From NCBI RefSeq assembly GCF_006363915.1, contig NZ_CP040946.1: a DNA stretch of 64,000 nucleotides; one strand, given 5' to 3'. The notes below the pieces were generated by a model that saw nothing but the letters and a program-made list of their open reading frames with translations, had not been told where the DNA came from and did no database searches. Position numbers and translations under genes: made by a program. This stretch comes from Methylophilus medardensis (GTDB lineage Bacteria > Pseudomonadota > Gammaproteobacteria > Burkholderiales > Methylophilaceae). Shown here in pieces: positions 15,306-24,618 of the stretch (positions within the stretch are counted from its first letter, which is position 1; every line of letters begins with the position of its first letter).

Positions 15306-16013
15306 ATGAAAAAAACCGCAATCAGTTTAATGTTGGCAGCCCTGTTGCCTGCGATGCATGCACAAGCCGAGCAAGGCGATTGGGTGGTACGTTTGCGCGC
15401 AACCAATATCAGCCCGAATGAAAGCAGCGACTTGGGTAAATATGTGAATAAAAACGTCGCCAATGTTATGTCCAACGGTGCCGAGCTGAAAGTAGATAGC
15501 AACACAATTCCTGAATTGGACATCAGCTACTACTGGACAAAAAACATTGCAACCGAGCTAATTCTGGCCTTGGGTTCCAAACATGATGTGAGCGTCAGCA
15601 AAGAGCCGGGGTCTGTCGTGCCCAACCAAAAGCTAGGCAGTATTGACGCCTTGCCACCCACTTTGACGGTGCAATGGCACTTTAACCCGGATCAAACCTT
15701 TGACCCTTATGTGGGCGCGGGCATCAATGCGACTTTCATGTTGGACAGAAGTTTAACCTTGAACCAATCAAGTGTGGGCGCCTTGCAAGGCAGTAAAATC
15801 AAGATCGACCATAGCAGTTTTGGCCCAGCATTACAGGCCGGTTTCGATGTGAATTTAAAAGATGGCTGGTTGTTGAACGCCGACGTGAAATACCTGTGGC
15901 TGGATACCGACGTGAAATTGAGAAACCCATTGGCTGGTAACGCATGGACCAAGATTGATTCGCTCGATGTGAATCCTTGGGTACTGAGTTTGGGTATCGG
16001 TAGACGCTTCTAA
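15306..16013 (+). CDS. ompW: OmpW-family outer-membrane protein
   Basis: This 235-residue eight-strand beta-barrel protein of the OmpW family has a signal peptide MKKTAISLMLAALLPAMHAQA (1-21). The mature start is GDWVVRLRATNISPNESSD. DISYYWTKNIATELILALGSKHDV and the segment FDPYVGAGINATFM are typical strand pairs, and the C-terminus GIGRRF ends in the Phe required for barrel assembly. OmpW offers a hydrophobic channel for small molecules. The ATG at 15306 is chosen because GGAG is 8 bases upstream; a GTG three codons earlier overlaps that site. It is followed by its own terminator. Confidence 0.92.
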   Translation: MKKTAISLMLAALLPAMHAQAEQGDWVVRLRATNISPNESSDLGKYVNKNVANVMSNGAELKVDSNTIPELDISYYWTKNIATELILALGSKHDVSVSKEPGSVVPNQKLGSIDALPPTLTVQWHFNPDQTFDPYVGAGINATFMLDRSLTLNQSSVGALQGSKIKIDHSSFGPALQAGFDVNLKDGWLLNADVKYLWLDTDVKLRNPLAGNAWTKIDSLDVNPWVLSLGIGRRF

Positions 16014-16063
16014 CGACCACTTTTCGTAAAGTCTCTTCCCTGGGGCGAAACATGGCTCCATTC

Positions 16064-16098
16064 ACCTCTGATGTCTAAAAGATGTCAGAGGTTTTTTT
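16064..16098 (+). terminator. Rho-independent terminator after ompW
   Basis: The 8-base arms ACCTCTGA (16064-16071) and TCAGAGGT (16085-16092) flank a 13-base loop and are followed by a seven-T run. It lies 50 bases after the ompW stop and before the convergent methyltransferase gene. Confidence 0.85.
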
Positions 16099-16106
16099 AT
16101 GGCTGG

Positions 16107-17024
16107 CTACTCAAAATGGAAGCGACCAGCCAAGCTCGTTAAACCAAGTTGCTCTAATAATTGCAAGCCACGTTCGCGGGCACTGCGTTTGCGCTGACCC
16201 GTAAACTTGGCAATGATCAATTCATTTTTCATCGAGTGCTCCCACCCCACCAGTTCCGTGACCGTGACCTGATATCCGTGCGCCTCAAGGGCCAAGCAGC
16301 GTAAAACGTTGGTGACCTGGCTACCAAACTCCCGGGTATGAATGGGGTGACGCCACAACTCGCTCAAAAAAGTATTCGAAAGCGTTTGCGCTTTGTGCTG
16401 CCGGAAGGTTTCGGCGACTTCAGCCTGACAGCAAGGCACCAGCACCATAAACTGCGCCTGTTTTTGTAACCCAAACTGAATCGCATCATCGGTCGCGGTA
16501 TTGCAGGCATGCAAGGCAGTGACAATATCTACGGTCGCTGGCAACTGCGATGACTGCATGGCCTCAGCCACCGTCAAATGCTCAAATTGCATGCGGTCAA
16601 ACCCACAGTCTTGCGCCAACTGGCGAGACTTTTCGATCAACTCAGCACGACTTTCAATGCCAATGACCTGGCCTTGTGCATGCTGTTTTAACAATAAGTC
16701 GTATAAAATGAAGCCTAGATAGGATTTTCCTGCTCCGTGATCCACCAGCACTGGTTGGGCGTGTTTATCCATCACCGCCTGCATTAATGGCTCGATGAAA
16801 TTGACTAAATGATAGACTTGCTTGAGTTTGCGGCGGCTATCCTGGTTGAGTTTGCCATCGCGGGTCAAAATGTGCAGCGCCTGCAATAAAGGGAGCGATT
16901 GACCGGGTTTAACCTCCGGGGGCAATTGTGTGTTGACCATAGGTGTCGCTGTTTTTAAAATACGAATATGATAGTTTAACAGTATTGTTTGTGGTTCCAT
17001 ATTAGGCAGTCGCTGGAAACTCAC
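16107..17024 (-). CDS. Class I SAM-dependent methyltransferase (Methyltransf_32-like)
   Basis: This 305-residue cytosolic protein has a Rossmann methyltransferase domain in its second half. Motif I is VDHGAGKSYLGF (about 123-134), the acidic end of strand 2 is VIGIESR (about 150), ALHACNTATDDAI follows near 198-210, and VPCCQAE near 225-231. The HACxxATD and PCC pattern is that of the Methyltransf_32/GSTCD-like family, thought to act on RNA or protein; the substrate is unknown. The N-terminal 28 residues may not be translated, because MVNTQLPPEVKPG (start 16940) is an alternative start. It is monocistronic, convergent with ompW and divergent from the DUF481 gene. Confidence 0.75.
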   Translation of the reverse strand: MSFQRLPNMEPQTILLNYHIRILKTATPMVNTQLPPEVKPGQSLPLLQALHILTRDGKLNQDSRRKLKQVYHLVNFIEPLMQAVMDKHAQPVLVDHGAGKSYLGFILYDLLLKQHAQGQVIGIESRAELIEKSRQLAQDCGFDRMQFEHLTVAEAMQSSQLPATVDIVTALHACNTATDDAIQFGLQKQAQFMVLVPCCQAEVAETFRQHKAQTLSNTFLSELWRHPIHTREFGSQVTNVLRCLALEAHGYQVTVTELVGWEHSMKNELIIAKFTGQRKRSARERGLQLLEQLGLTSLAGRFHFE

Positions 17025-17159
17025 AGGCCGATTTAAGCATCAGGTTAATCATGGATTGGCATAAATGCATGCCAAACACTCAATCTTTGCAGCCTCCAAC
17101 GCTGCTTTCAATTCGCTGTCCCGACAGCGCAGTTGTTCAATCGTATCAAGGAGTCACGT

Positions 17160-18230
17160 ATGTCTCATCGATTAGCCGCCTTGGCTTATTTAGTTTTTTG
17201 TCAGTATGCCAAGCCCCTATGCGCACTGCTGATGAGCGCAATGATCGTCTGTTCTTGCCCAAGCGTTGCAGATACCATCTGGCTCAAAAATGGCGACAAA
17301 ATCACCGGAACACTCGTGGTCAAAATCTCTAATAAGCTGACGGTCAAAACCAGTTATGCCGATGACGTCAAAATTAACTGGAACGACATCCACAGTATCG
17401 ATGCAGACAAAGCCATTCTGATGCAGTTGTCAGACGGCAGTATTGTCAACGGCAGGCTAATACACAGCGCGGAGGGGCAGGTGATTTTGGATGAAGAAAC
17501 CAACACACCGCTGGTCGACACCGAGCTAGATGAAATACATTACATTAATCCAAGCCGCGACCTGATCGGTGAGGGCTTTGTCTGGACGGGCAACTTGAAT
17601 CTAGGAGGTGCGTTTAACAATGGCAACAGCACCAACCGCAACATGCAATTCAATGGCGAGTCGGTGCTACGCGGCTTAGAAGATCGTTATACGGTACAAG
17701 GCTACTACTACTGGGCAGAAGATAACGACCAACAAACACAAAACAATGCACGTGTGCGTGGGCAATACGACCACTTTTTCACCAAAAAATGGTTTAGTTA
17801 TCTGAATACGATTCAAGAAAAAGACCGCTTTAGAGATATCAAATTGCGTAGTACCTACGGTGTGGGGTCTGGTTACCAGATTTTTGAAAGCGAAAAACTC
17901 AACCTGTCTGTTGAGGGCGGTGTCTCGTTAATCACACAAGATTATTACGAGGAAGCCAACGACAAGCATGCCGCTTTACGTTGGGCGGTCAACTACAACC
18001 AATATTTATTCGATTCTTTTGTGCAGGCTTTTCATCGGCATGAAGTCTTGTATACCCCAAGATCCCCGTCACAGGTGCTGGTGTACAGCTCTACCGGCTT
18101 ACGTTTTCCATTCATATTTGGCCTCAGTGCTTCTACCCAGATGGATTACAACTTTGATAGCCGCCCGGCAGATGATCGACGTAAAGGTGATACGCGCGCA
18201 TTATTTACCCTCGGCTACAGCTGGAAGTAA
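17160..18230 (+). CDS. DUF481 outer-membrane beta-barrel protein
   Basis: This 356-residue exported protein has an N-terminal hydrophobic segment (CALLMSAMIVCSCPSVAD) that serves as signal peptide, possibly of lipoprotein type given the Cys pair. An N-terminal domain (about 40-135) with DTIWLKNGDKITGTL and IHSIDADKAI precedes the DUF481 barrel (about 145-356), which has alternating aromatic strands and ends GYSWK. DUF481 proteins resemble YdiY and are salt- or stress-induced porin-like proteins of unknown cargo. The start at 17160 has CAAGGAGT at the right distance; the frame is open nine codons further upstream. A small hairpin CGCTGT-CCCG-ACAGCG (17114-17129) lies in the leader. Confidence 0.85.
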   Translation: MSHRLAALAYLVFCQYAKPLCALLMSAMIVCSCPSVADTIWLKNGDKITGTLVVKISNKLTVKTSYADDVKINWNDIHSIDADKAILMQLSDGSIVNGRLIHSAEGQVILDEETNTPLVDTELDEIHYINPSRDLIGEGFVWTGNLNLGGAFNNGNSTNRNMQFNGESVLRGLEDRYTVQGYYYWAEDNDQQTQNNARVRGQYDHFFTKKWFSYLNTIQEKDRFRDIKLRSTYGVGSGYQIFESEKLNLSVEGGVSLITQDYYEEANDKHAALRWAVNYNQYLFDSFVQAFHRHEVLYTPRSPSQVLVYSSTGLRFPFIFGLSASTQMDYNFDSRPADDRRKGDTRALFTLGYSWK

Positions 18231-18395
18231 ACCAGCCGTTTTCTTCAAAATATAATCATTGGCCGCATCAATGTTAAAATGATCGCTTGGTTGATTGGAT
18301 GTCCGCGCAGTCTAGATTGCGCGCGCACCAATCAGCATAGGGTACGGCAAGGGACATTGATACCGTATTTTTTGAGTTTAGGATGGAGCAAAAAT

Positions 18396-19337
18396 ATGGC
18401 AATACAATGGTATCCGGGGCACATGACCTCTGCCCGTAAAAAAGCAGAGGAAACGCTGGAACACATCGATGTGGTGATTGAGGTGCTTGACGCACGGGTG
18501 CCCGCTGCCAGCCATAACCCAATGATTGAAGACATGCGCAATTTTCGCCAGCGTCCCAACCTGAAAATACTGAATAAATCTGATCTGGCCGATCCACAAA
18601 TCACCCAAGCATGGTTGAATTACTTTAATAAGCAACCCAATACCAAAGCGGTTGCCCTGTCTTGTAAAAAGCCCGGCGATGCCAAAAAAATCCCCGGGTT
18701 ATGTCAACAACTGGCGCCGCACCGTGGCACCCCATTAAAGCCCTTGCGCATGATGATCATGGGCATCCCCAACGTGGGCAAATCCACCCTGATGAATGCC
18801 CTGCTCAACCGGCGTGCCGCCAAAGTTGGCGACGAGCCTGCTGTGACCAAGAGCCAGCAACGCTTTGATTTAAACGACAACCAGAACATTACCGATACCC
18901 CCGGCATGATGTGGCCCAAAATTGAGCATGAATCAGATGGTTATTTGCTTGCCGCCAGCCACGCCATTGGCCGCAATGCGGTGATTGATGAAGATGTCGC
19001 TGAATTCTTAGGTAACGTGCTGTTACAGCAATATCCAGCCCTGATGAATACCCGCTACAAACTCGATGTCATGAAACTGGATGTCGCCACCATGGATGGA
19101 ATTGACCTGTTGCAAGCCATCGCCAAGCGCCGCAGTTATAAACGCAACGATGGTGAATGGGACATGGAGCGCACCGCCATGGCGTTGCTGACGGATTATC
19201 GTAGCGGAGCGATTGGCCGCGTCAGCCTAGAGTCGCCGCAAAGCCGTGCCGACATGATTGCCGTGGCGGCCGCCCTGGCTGCTGAGAAGAAGAAAAACGC
19301 TGAAGATCAAGCAGCGCCCGAACCAGATCCGTCATAA
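18396..19337 (+). CDS. ylqF: Ribosome biogenesis GTPase YlqF/RbgA
   Basis: This 313-residue circularly permuted GTPase has its motifs in the order G4 (LNKSDLAD, about 58-65), then G1 (GIPNVGKSTL, near 122-131), then G3 (DTPGMMWPK, near 168). That order defines the YlqF/YawG family. The N-terminus MAIQWYPGHMTSARKKAEE is diagnostic. It assists a late step of 50S subunit assembly. The start at 18396 has GGAG 8 bases upstream; the frame is open 39 codons earlier but that stretch has no family similarity. It ends with a short charged tail. Confidence 0.93.
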   Translation: MAIQWYPGHMTSARKKAEETLEHIDVVIEVLDARVPAASHNPMIEDMRNFRQRPNLKILNKSDLADPQITQAWLNYFNKQPNTKAVALSCKKPGDAKKIPGLCQQLAPHRGTPLKPLRMMIMGIPNVGKSTLMNALLNRRAAKVGDEPAVTKSQQRFDLNDNQNITDTPGMMWPKIEHESDGYLLAASHAIGRNAVIDEDVAEFLGNVLLQQYPALMNTRYKLDVMKLDVATMDGIDLLQAIAKRRSYKRNDGEWDMERTAMALLTDYRSGAIGRVSLESPQSRADMIAVAAALAAEKKKNAEDQAAPEPDPS

Positions 19338-19359
19338 CCACTCAGTGAATGGATGAGTG

Positions 19360-20625
19360 TTAAGCAATCAGGCTGGCATGTCGCTTGGCAGGTTTGTGCG
19401 ATTCAGGCGGCTTATTCAATAATTGATCAATATTGCTGGCAATTCGATTACGGCCATTTTGTTTGGCTTTGTATAGATTCTGATCCGCCCCAGCAAACAA
19501 GCCCTCAAGCCCATAGCCGACAGTTTCAGAGCTGACCGCCCCCACGCTGACCGTGCATTTAATCGCTTGCGTATCGCTACTCATGCTTTCAACACCCGCA
19601 ATGTTCACTGGCGTCACTTCGATAATCCGGCGGATGCGCTCGGCCAGAATCATGGCTTCTTGTTCGCCGGTGTTCGGCATCAAAATACAAAATTCTTCAC
19701 CGCCATAGCGGCCAATGACATCCCCACCGCGCAATGCCGCGCGAATCGTGCCGGCACAAGATTTGAGCACCACATCGCCTACCAGATGCCCGTAAACATC
19801 ATTCACTTTTTTAAAGTAATCGAGATCCACAATCAGCAAGCCCATCGGCAAACGAATCCGTTGCGACACCGCCTGCATGCGCGTTGCAGCCTCTTGCAAG
19901 CCTCGGCGATTTAATACGCCTGTGAGCACGTCTAGCGTAGCAATCGCTTGTAAGCCGGCTTGCGCCCGCACATGCATCACGAGTAGCAGTAACGCAGTGA
20001 CTGCCGTAAAAACCAGCACACTTGCGCTCATCACATAGGCATGGATACGCCAATCCGAAAAGCTATGCAAACTCACATGGTCATTCAACACCACTTTGGT
20101 TGCCATAAAAGCCAGCAACAAGCTGATGCCCGCGAATAAGCTGCAACACAACCAAAATACGTGCGCGACAAAGTCTTTGCCATGACCGACTAGGCTACGG
20201 CTGCCATCACCAAACACGCAGATCAATACCAATAAATTACTCAGCAATATCCAACGCTCAGAGGTGTGTGTGTTTAGCATGACCGCATTACAAGCCAATA
20301 GCGTGGTGACCACCAACAATGGCCAATAACGGTAAACGCGATAGCCGCGGAACATGCGAATCCCATTCACATATAAACTGACTCCCCAAGCGATGATCGT
20401 GACGGCACTTGCCGCATAAACGCCTTGTGGGCCATCCACCAATGAAGTTTGCGCGATAAAATAAACTCCCAGCCCCAGCGCAAATAGCAGCAAGCCGCGC
20501 ACCCAATGCATGATGAGGGTGCGCTGCTGATAGGCGCCAAAAATCATCAAGACCAATACGAGGGTTAGGGTCAGTCCAATTGATGATAGAATGGCGCTGT
20601 TGAGATCGAACAAAGGGGTGGACAA
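19360..20625 (-). CDS. Membrane-bound diguanylate cyclase (GGDEF)
   Basis: This 421-residue protein has an N-terminal membrane region of about six or seven hydrophobic segments (between 15 and 218). A C-terminal GGDEF domain with the active-site signature RYGGEEF (306-312) follows. An intact inhibitory site RGGD (299-302) sits exactly five residues before GGEEF, and LDVLTGVLNRRG (231-242) marks the domain entry. It should make cyclic-di-GMP and be product-inhibited; no EAL domain is present. The input signal is unknown, sensed through the membrane region. The apparent start codon is TTG (20623-20625); the first in-frame ATG would fall inside the first helix. It is convergent with ylqF and divergent from rep. 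Confidence 0.9.
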   Translation of the reverse strand: MSTPLFDLNSAILSSIGLTLTLVLVLMIFGAYQQRTLIMHWVRGLLLFALGLGVYFIAQTSLVDGPQGVYAASAVTIIAWGVSLYVNGIRMFRGYRVYRYWPLLVVTTLLACNAVMLNTHTSERWILLSNLLVLICVFGDGSRSLVGHGKDFVAHVFWLCCSLFAGISLLLAFMATKVVLNDHVSLHSFSDWRIHAYVMSASVLVFTAVTALLLLVMHVRAQAGLQAIATLDVLTGVLNRRGLQEAATRMQAVSQRIRLPMGLLIVDLDYFKKVNDVYGHLVGDVVLKSCAGTIRAALRGGDVIGRYGGEEFCILMPNTGEQEAMILAERIRRIIEVTPVNIAGVESMSSDTQAIKCTVSVGAVSSETVGYGLEGLFAGADQNLYKAKQNGRNRIASNIDQLLNKPPESHKPAKRHASLIA

Positions 20626-20755
20626 AGTGTTGTTTACCTGAAAAACATCATACTATGGTAGGCCGACTATACTCATATCAATGAAGGGGTTAAATAGTCC
20701 ATACAGGCTAATTGACTGTCCCGCTTTGTTGTAAACCCCAAACCCCTGAAGTCCC

Positions 20756-22795
20756 ATGCAGCATCTTCTAAATCCTCCGCAGCGCGAAGCTATCCATTAT
20801 CTCGATGGCCCCCTTTTGGTATTGGCCGGTGCCGGCAGCGGCAAAACCCGCGTCATTACGCAAAAAATCGCCTATCTGATAAACCAGGCTGGGTTTAAAG
20901 CAAACCAAATTGCGGCAATCACCTTTACCAATAAAGCCGCGCGCGAGATGCAAGAACGTGTGACGCCACTGTTAGAGGGCAAAAGTGGCAAAGGGCTGAC
21001 TGTCACCACATTCCACTCAATGGGCTTGCAGATCCTGCGCCAAGAAGCCGCCCTGCTTGGCTACAAACCGCAATTTTCGATTCTCGATGCCTCTGATAGC
21101 TTTAAAATTCTGAGCGACCTGTTGGCGACTACCGACAAGCAGTTGCTGCGCAAAACGCAATGGCAAATCTCTGGCTGGAAAAACGCTTTTGTCAGTCCGG
21201 ATCAAGCAAAAGCACTCGCAGATGAAGAAATGGCCCATGCCGCTGCACGGGTTTACCAACTCTATCAGCAAACCTTGCGCGCCTATCAAGCCGTTGATTT
21301 TGATGACTTAATCAAAGTCCCTGTCGAATTGTTTGAACAACACCATGAGACGTTGGAAAAATGGCAGCGCAAACTGCACTACCTTCTGATCGACGAATAC
21401 CAAGACACCAATGCCTGCCAGTACAAATTGATCAAGCAATTGACTGGCCTACGCGGGCAATTTACCGCAGTGGGAGATGATGACCAGGCCATTTACGGCT
21501 GGCGTGGTGCCGATGTAGAAAACCTGCGTCAGCTCACCACCGACTTTTCCAACCTAAAAGTCATCAAGCTTGAACAAAATTATCGCTCCACCGTGCGTAT
21601 CTTGCGCGCGGCCAACCAAGTGATCGCCAATAATCCCAAGTTATTCGAGAAAAAACTGTGGAGCGAACTCGGCACGGGGGATCTGTTGCATGTCACGGCC
21701 ACCCAAAGTGAAGAGCATGAGGCCGAAACCGTGGTCATGAAGTTGCAAGCACATAAATTCGAGCATCGCACCACCTATAAAGACTACGCGATACTTTACC
21801 GCAGCAACCATCAAGCGCGCATCATTGAAAAATTTCTGCGTAACCACAAAATCCCCTACACCATCTCTGGCGGCTCCTCGTTTTTTGACAAAGCTGAAAT
21901 TAAAGACATCATTAGCTACCTGCGATTAATTGCCAATGAAGATGATGATCCAGCATTTATCCGCGCTGCCACCACGCCCAAAAAAGGCATCGGTAACACC
22001 ACGCTAGAACGCCTGGGCGAATTCGCCAGCGCCCACAAAATGTCCCTGTTTGCTGCCGCGTTTGAAGGCGGCTTTCAACATGACATTGGCGCCAAACAGC
22101 TAGACGACCTGCTCACCTTCTGCCGCTATATTCAAACGCTGCAAGGCCGCGCGGTCAAAGACCCAGCGAATGAAGTGATCAACGATTTACTCAACGCCAT
22201 TCAATACGAAACCTATTTGTATGACGGCGAAGAAGCACGCGCCGCCGAAACACGCTGGGGAAATGTCATGGAATTTGTCGCTTGGCTCAGCAAAAAAGGC
22301 GAAGGCTCTACCGAATACGGCAATGAATCTGATGGCAAAAATCTGCTCGAGCTGACACAACTCGTGTCACTCATCACCATGCTAGAAGGCCGCGAAGACG
22401 GCGAACCGGACGCGGTCAAGCTCTCCACCCTGCACGCCTCCAAAGGCCTGGAATACGGCCATGTGTTTTTAATCGGCTGTGAAGAAGGCATTTTGCCGCA
22501 TACCAACTCCATTGATGCTGATCAAATTGAAGAAGAGCGTCGCCTCATGTATGTTGGCATCACCCGCGCCCAAAAATCACTCAACATCACCTGGTGCAAA
22601 AAACGCAAACGCGGCGGTGAAATGCAAGCCTGCGAACCCAGCCGCTTTATCGGCGAACTGCCCAAAGACGACGTCAAACACTTTGGCAACCCGTTTAACG
22701 GCCCGGATCAGGTATTAAGCAAAGACTATGGCAAAAGCAAAATGGCGAATATCAAGGCGATGCTGCAAAACAAACAAAACATAAAAGTAGATTAA
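20756..22795 (+). CDS. rep: ATP-dependent DNA helicase Rep
   Basis: This 679-residue superfamily 1A 3'-5' helicase has Walker A AGAGSGKTR (24-32), motif Ia AITFTNKAAREM, Walker B DEYQDTN (about 212-218), motif III GDDDQAIYGWRGA, motif IV YRSNHQARIIEKFL, motif V KLSTLHASKGLEYGHVFLIG and motif VI RRLMYVGITRAQ. The length and the LNPPQREA N-terminus favour Rep over UvrD. Rep clears proteins from DNA ahead of replication forks. It is the last host-like gene before the AT-rich polysaccharide island begins 33 bases downstream. Confidence 0.93.
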   Translation: MQHLLNPPQREAIHYLDGPLLVLAGAGSGKTRVITQKIAYLINQAGFKANQIAAITFTNKAAREMQERVTPLLEGKSGKGLTVTTFHSMGLQILRQEAALLGYKPQFSILDASDSFKILSDLLATTDKQLLRKTQWQISGWKNAFVSPDQAKALADEEMAHAAARVYQLYQQTLRAYQAVDFDDLIKVPVELFEQHHETLEKWQRKLHYLLIDEYQDTNACQYKLIKQLTGLRGQFTAVGDDDQAIYGWRGADVENLRQLTTDFSNLKVIKLEQNYRSTVRILRAANQVIANNPKLFEKKLWSELGTGDLLHVTATQSEEHEAETVVMKLQAHKFEHRTTYKDYAILYRSNHQARIIEKFLRNHKIPYTISGGSSFFDKAEIKDIISYLRLIANEDDDPAFIRAATTPKKGIGNTTLERLGEFASAHKMSLFAAAFEGGFQHDIGAKQLDDLLTFCRYIQTLQGRAVKDPANEVINDLLNAIQYETYLYDGEEARAAETRWGNVMEFVAWLSKKGEGSTEYGNESDGKNLLELTQLVSLITMLEGREDGEPDAVKLSTLHASKGLEYGHVFLIGCEEGILPHTNSIDADQIEEERRLMYVGITRAQKSLNITWCKKRKRGGEMQACEPSRFIGELPKDDVKHFGNPFNGPDQVLSKDYGKSKMANIKAMLQNKQNIKVD

Positions 22796-22827
22796 GTCTC
22801 CCTAACATTCACTCAAAAGAGAGATGC

Positions 22828-23847
22828 ATGGAAAAAAACAACTTTGATAGTGTAAGAATTTGCTTAGCTTTGATTGTTGTCTTAGCGCACATCTACGCGC
22901 TTACATTATTTGATGAATTCAGATTTTTGGAGCGTATTTTTGACTCAAATTTTGCTGTAAAGGGTTTTTTTGCGATTAGCGGTTATCTTGTCACACTAAG
23001 CTACTTCAGTAGTCGAAGTAATCTTGTATTTTATGAAAAAAGGATTCGCAGAATATACCCTGCCTATATTATCTCTGTATGTTTCTGCCTCATTATTGGT
23101 GCAATCATTTCACAATTAAGCATATTAGATTTTTTGAAATCTTACGAAACGATTAAATATCTAATTTCAAATGCACTATTCTTAAACTTCATCCAACCCA
23201 GCCTTCCTAGGGTGTTCCACAATCACCCAATAGTATCCTTGAACGGTGCTTTATGGACCATAAAAGTTGAGGTAATGCTATATTTATGCTTGCCTATGAT
23301 AATCTTTTTTTACAAGAGAATTGGCTTACTGAAGACCACTATTACCATTTTCATTTTAAGTGTTATTTGGGTTTATTTTTTTACGTTTTGCTTTAATGGC
23401 GTAAAAGGAGAAGAAATAGCACGTCAATTTCCTGGTCAACTTTCCTATTTCATTGTGGGGTCATTTCTTGCAGTTAATCACCAAAAAATCAAAATTTCTC
23501 TTTGGATTACTCTGCTTTCAATTATCGCCCTCTGTTATACGAGCAATCCTATCGCTAGGCTTATTATTAATCCATTGACTTACACAATCATCGTGATTTT
23601 TCTATCAACAAACGCACTCCCTAAAATCAATGCTGGAAAATTTGGAGACATCTCCTACGGTATTTATTTATTCCACTTCCCGATCATTCAACTGACCTTG
23701 CACCTTGGACTTTTCGCACCTAATCCATGGTTTGGTTTTATCGTATCTTTGCTCACTACATTATTATTTGCCACATGCTCTTGGCATTTTGTGGAGAAAA
23801 GGTTTCTGAAAAGAAACTCTCACTACATAACTTCTTCGATGAGCTAG
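22828..23847 (+). CDS. Acyltransferase 3 (OafA/YrhL-type) family membrane protein
   Basis: This 339-residue integral membrane protein has about ten hydrophobic segments. N-terminal FDSVRICLALIVVLAHIYAL carries the catalytic His equivalent (H21 region). FAISGYLVTLSYF (about 49-61) and RRIYPAYIIS (about 74-83) are the family motifs, and FGDISYGIYLFHFPI is near 275-289. Such enzymes add O-acetyl or other acyl groups to cell-surface glycans, so modification of the polysaccharide made by this island is inferred. Its codon use is much more AT-rich than rep upstream. Its stop overlaps the convergent GT2 stop by 4 bases. Confidence 0.9.
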   Translation: MEKNNFDSVRICLALIVVLAHIYALTLFDEFRFLERIFDSNFAVKGFFAISGYLVTLSYFSSRSNLVFYEKRIRRIYPAYIISVCFCLIIGAIISQLSILDFLKSYETIKYLISNALFLNFIQPSLPRVFHNHPIVSLNGALWTIKVEVMLYLCLPMIIFFYKRIGLLKTTITIFILSVIWVYFFTFCFNGVKGEEIARQFPGQLSYFIVGSFLAVNHQKIKISLWITLLSIIALCYTSNPIARLIINPLTYTIIVIFLSTNALPKINAGKFGDISYGIYLFHFPIIQLTLHLGLFAPNPWFGFIVSLLTTLLFATCSWHFVEKRFLKRNSHYITSSMS

Positions 23848-24599
23848 TTTTTTGATCTAACATATGACGCAATTGGAAGTCGGAATACGTGTTTATAAAA
23901 ATACCTGATTAAACTGGATAAATGCCAAATCATGAAACGAATTTTTTTTCTACTCTCTCTATGAGCATTATGAACAATTCGATTTCGCTGACTGACAGCA
24001 ATAGGATACTGGCTTTTCCAGAAGCGCAGACAAATATCCACGTCTTCATAATAAAGAAAAAATGCTTCATCAAAACCTCCAACAGCAGCAAATGAGACTG
24101 AATCAAACATCATAAACATCCCAGCCACCCAATCCGGATATATGTAGTCTTTGTCTAGATATACAGGATAACGACTAATATCCTTGCCGAATGCCTTCAT
24201 TATTAAATTTATTACCGTAGGGAAGTGACGAACACTATCTTCAATCTGACCCGTTGAAGATGTAACGAGTGGGGCAATTAACTTTGCGTTTGCCATTAAC
24301 ATACATGCGGTTAACTCACTAAAAATCCCAGAGCACAATTCGACATCTGGATTTAAAACTACAAAATATTTAGTTTTACATTTGAGGAAAGCTGCATTGT
24401 GGTTGGATGCAAACCCTTTTGGAGTTGTATTACGGATAAGTAGGATTTTCTTACTAACTGGAAATACAACAGTCTCCTCCACGTTCAAGGTTAAAATCAC
24501 TTGAGCGATTTCTGGATGCCTTAATAATTGATTGCATAATTCGACCACCATGTTTCCATGACAATGACTCACGACGGAGACTGTTATATCTTGTTCCAC
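23844..24599 (-). CDS. Glycosyltransferase family 2 (rhamnosyltransferase-like)
   Basis: This 251-residue GT-A fold transferase begins TVSVVSHCHGNMVVEL. It has the metal-binding region VVLNPDVELCSG (about 78-89) with NPD in place of DxD, and WVAGMFMMF and GGFDEAFFLYYEDVDICLR (about 174-192), the acceptor and catalytic ED motif typical of WbbL-type GTs. It probably adds a deoxyhexose to the surface polysaccharide. The apparent start is GTG (24597-24599). It is 19 bases downstream of the GT61 gene and likely the last gene of a long minus-strand operon that runs back to 34476, apart from gaps near 27700 and 26200. Confidence 0.88.
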   Translation of the reverse strand: MEQDITVSVVSHCHGNMVVELCNQLLRHPEIAQVILTLNVEETVVFPVSKKILLIRNTTPKGFASNHNAAFLKCKTKYFVVLNPDVELCSGIFSELTACMLMANAKLIAPLVTSSTGQIEDSVRHFPTVINLIMKAFGKDISRYPVYLDKDYIYPDWVAGMFMMFDSVSFAAVGGFDEAFFLYYEDVDICLRFWKSQYPIAVSQRNRIVHNAHRESRKKIRFMIWHLSSLIRYFYKHVFRLPIASYVRSKN

Positions 24600-24618
24600 A
24601 AAATGCTTTCTGTTGCGC

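Noticed and set aside
18279..18395. In-frame extension of the YlqF GTPase by 39 codons
   Set aside because: The family start MAIQWYPGHM at 18396 has its own ribosome site; the extension contains rare, unrelated sequence and a small GC-rich dyad.
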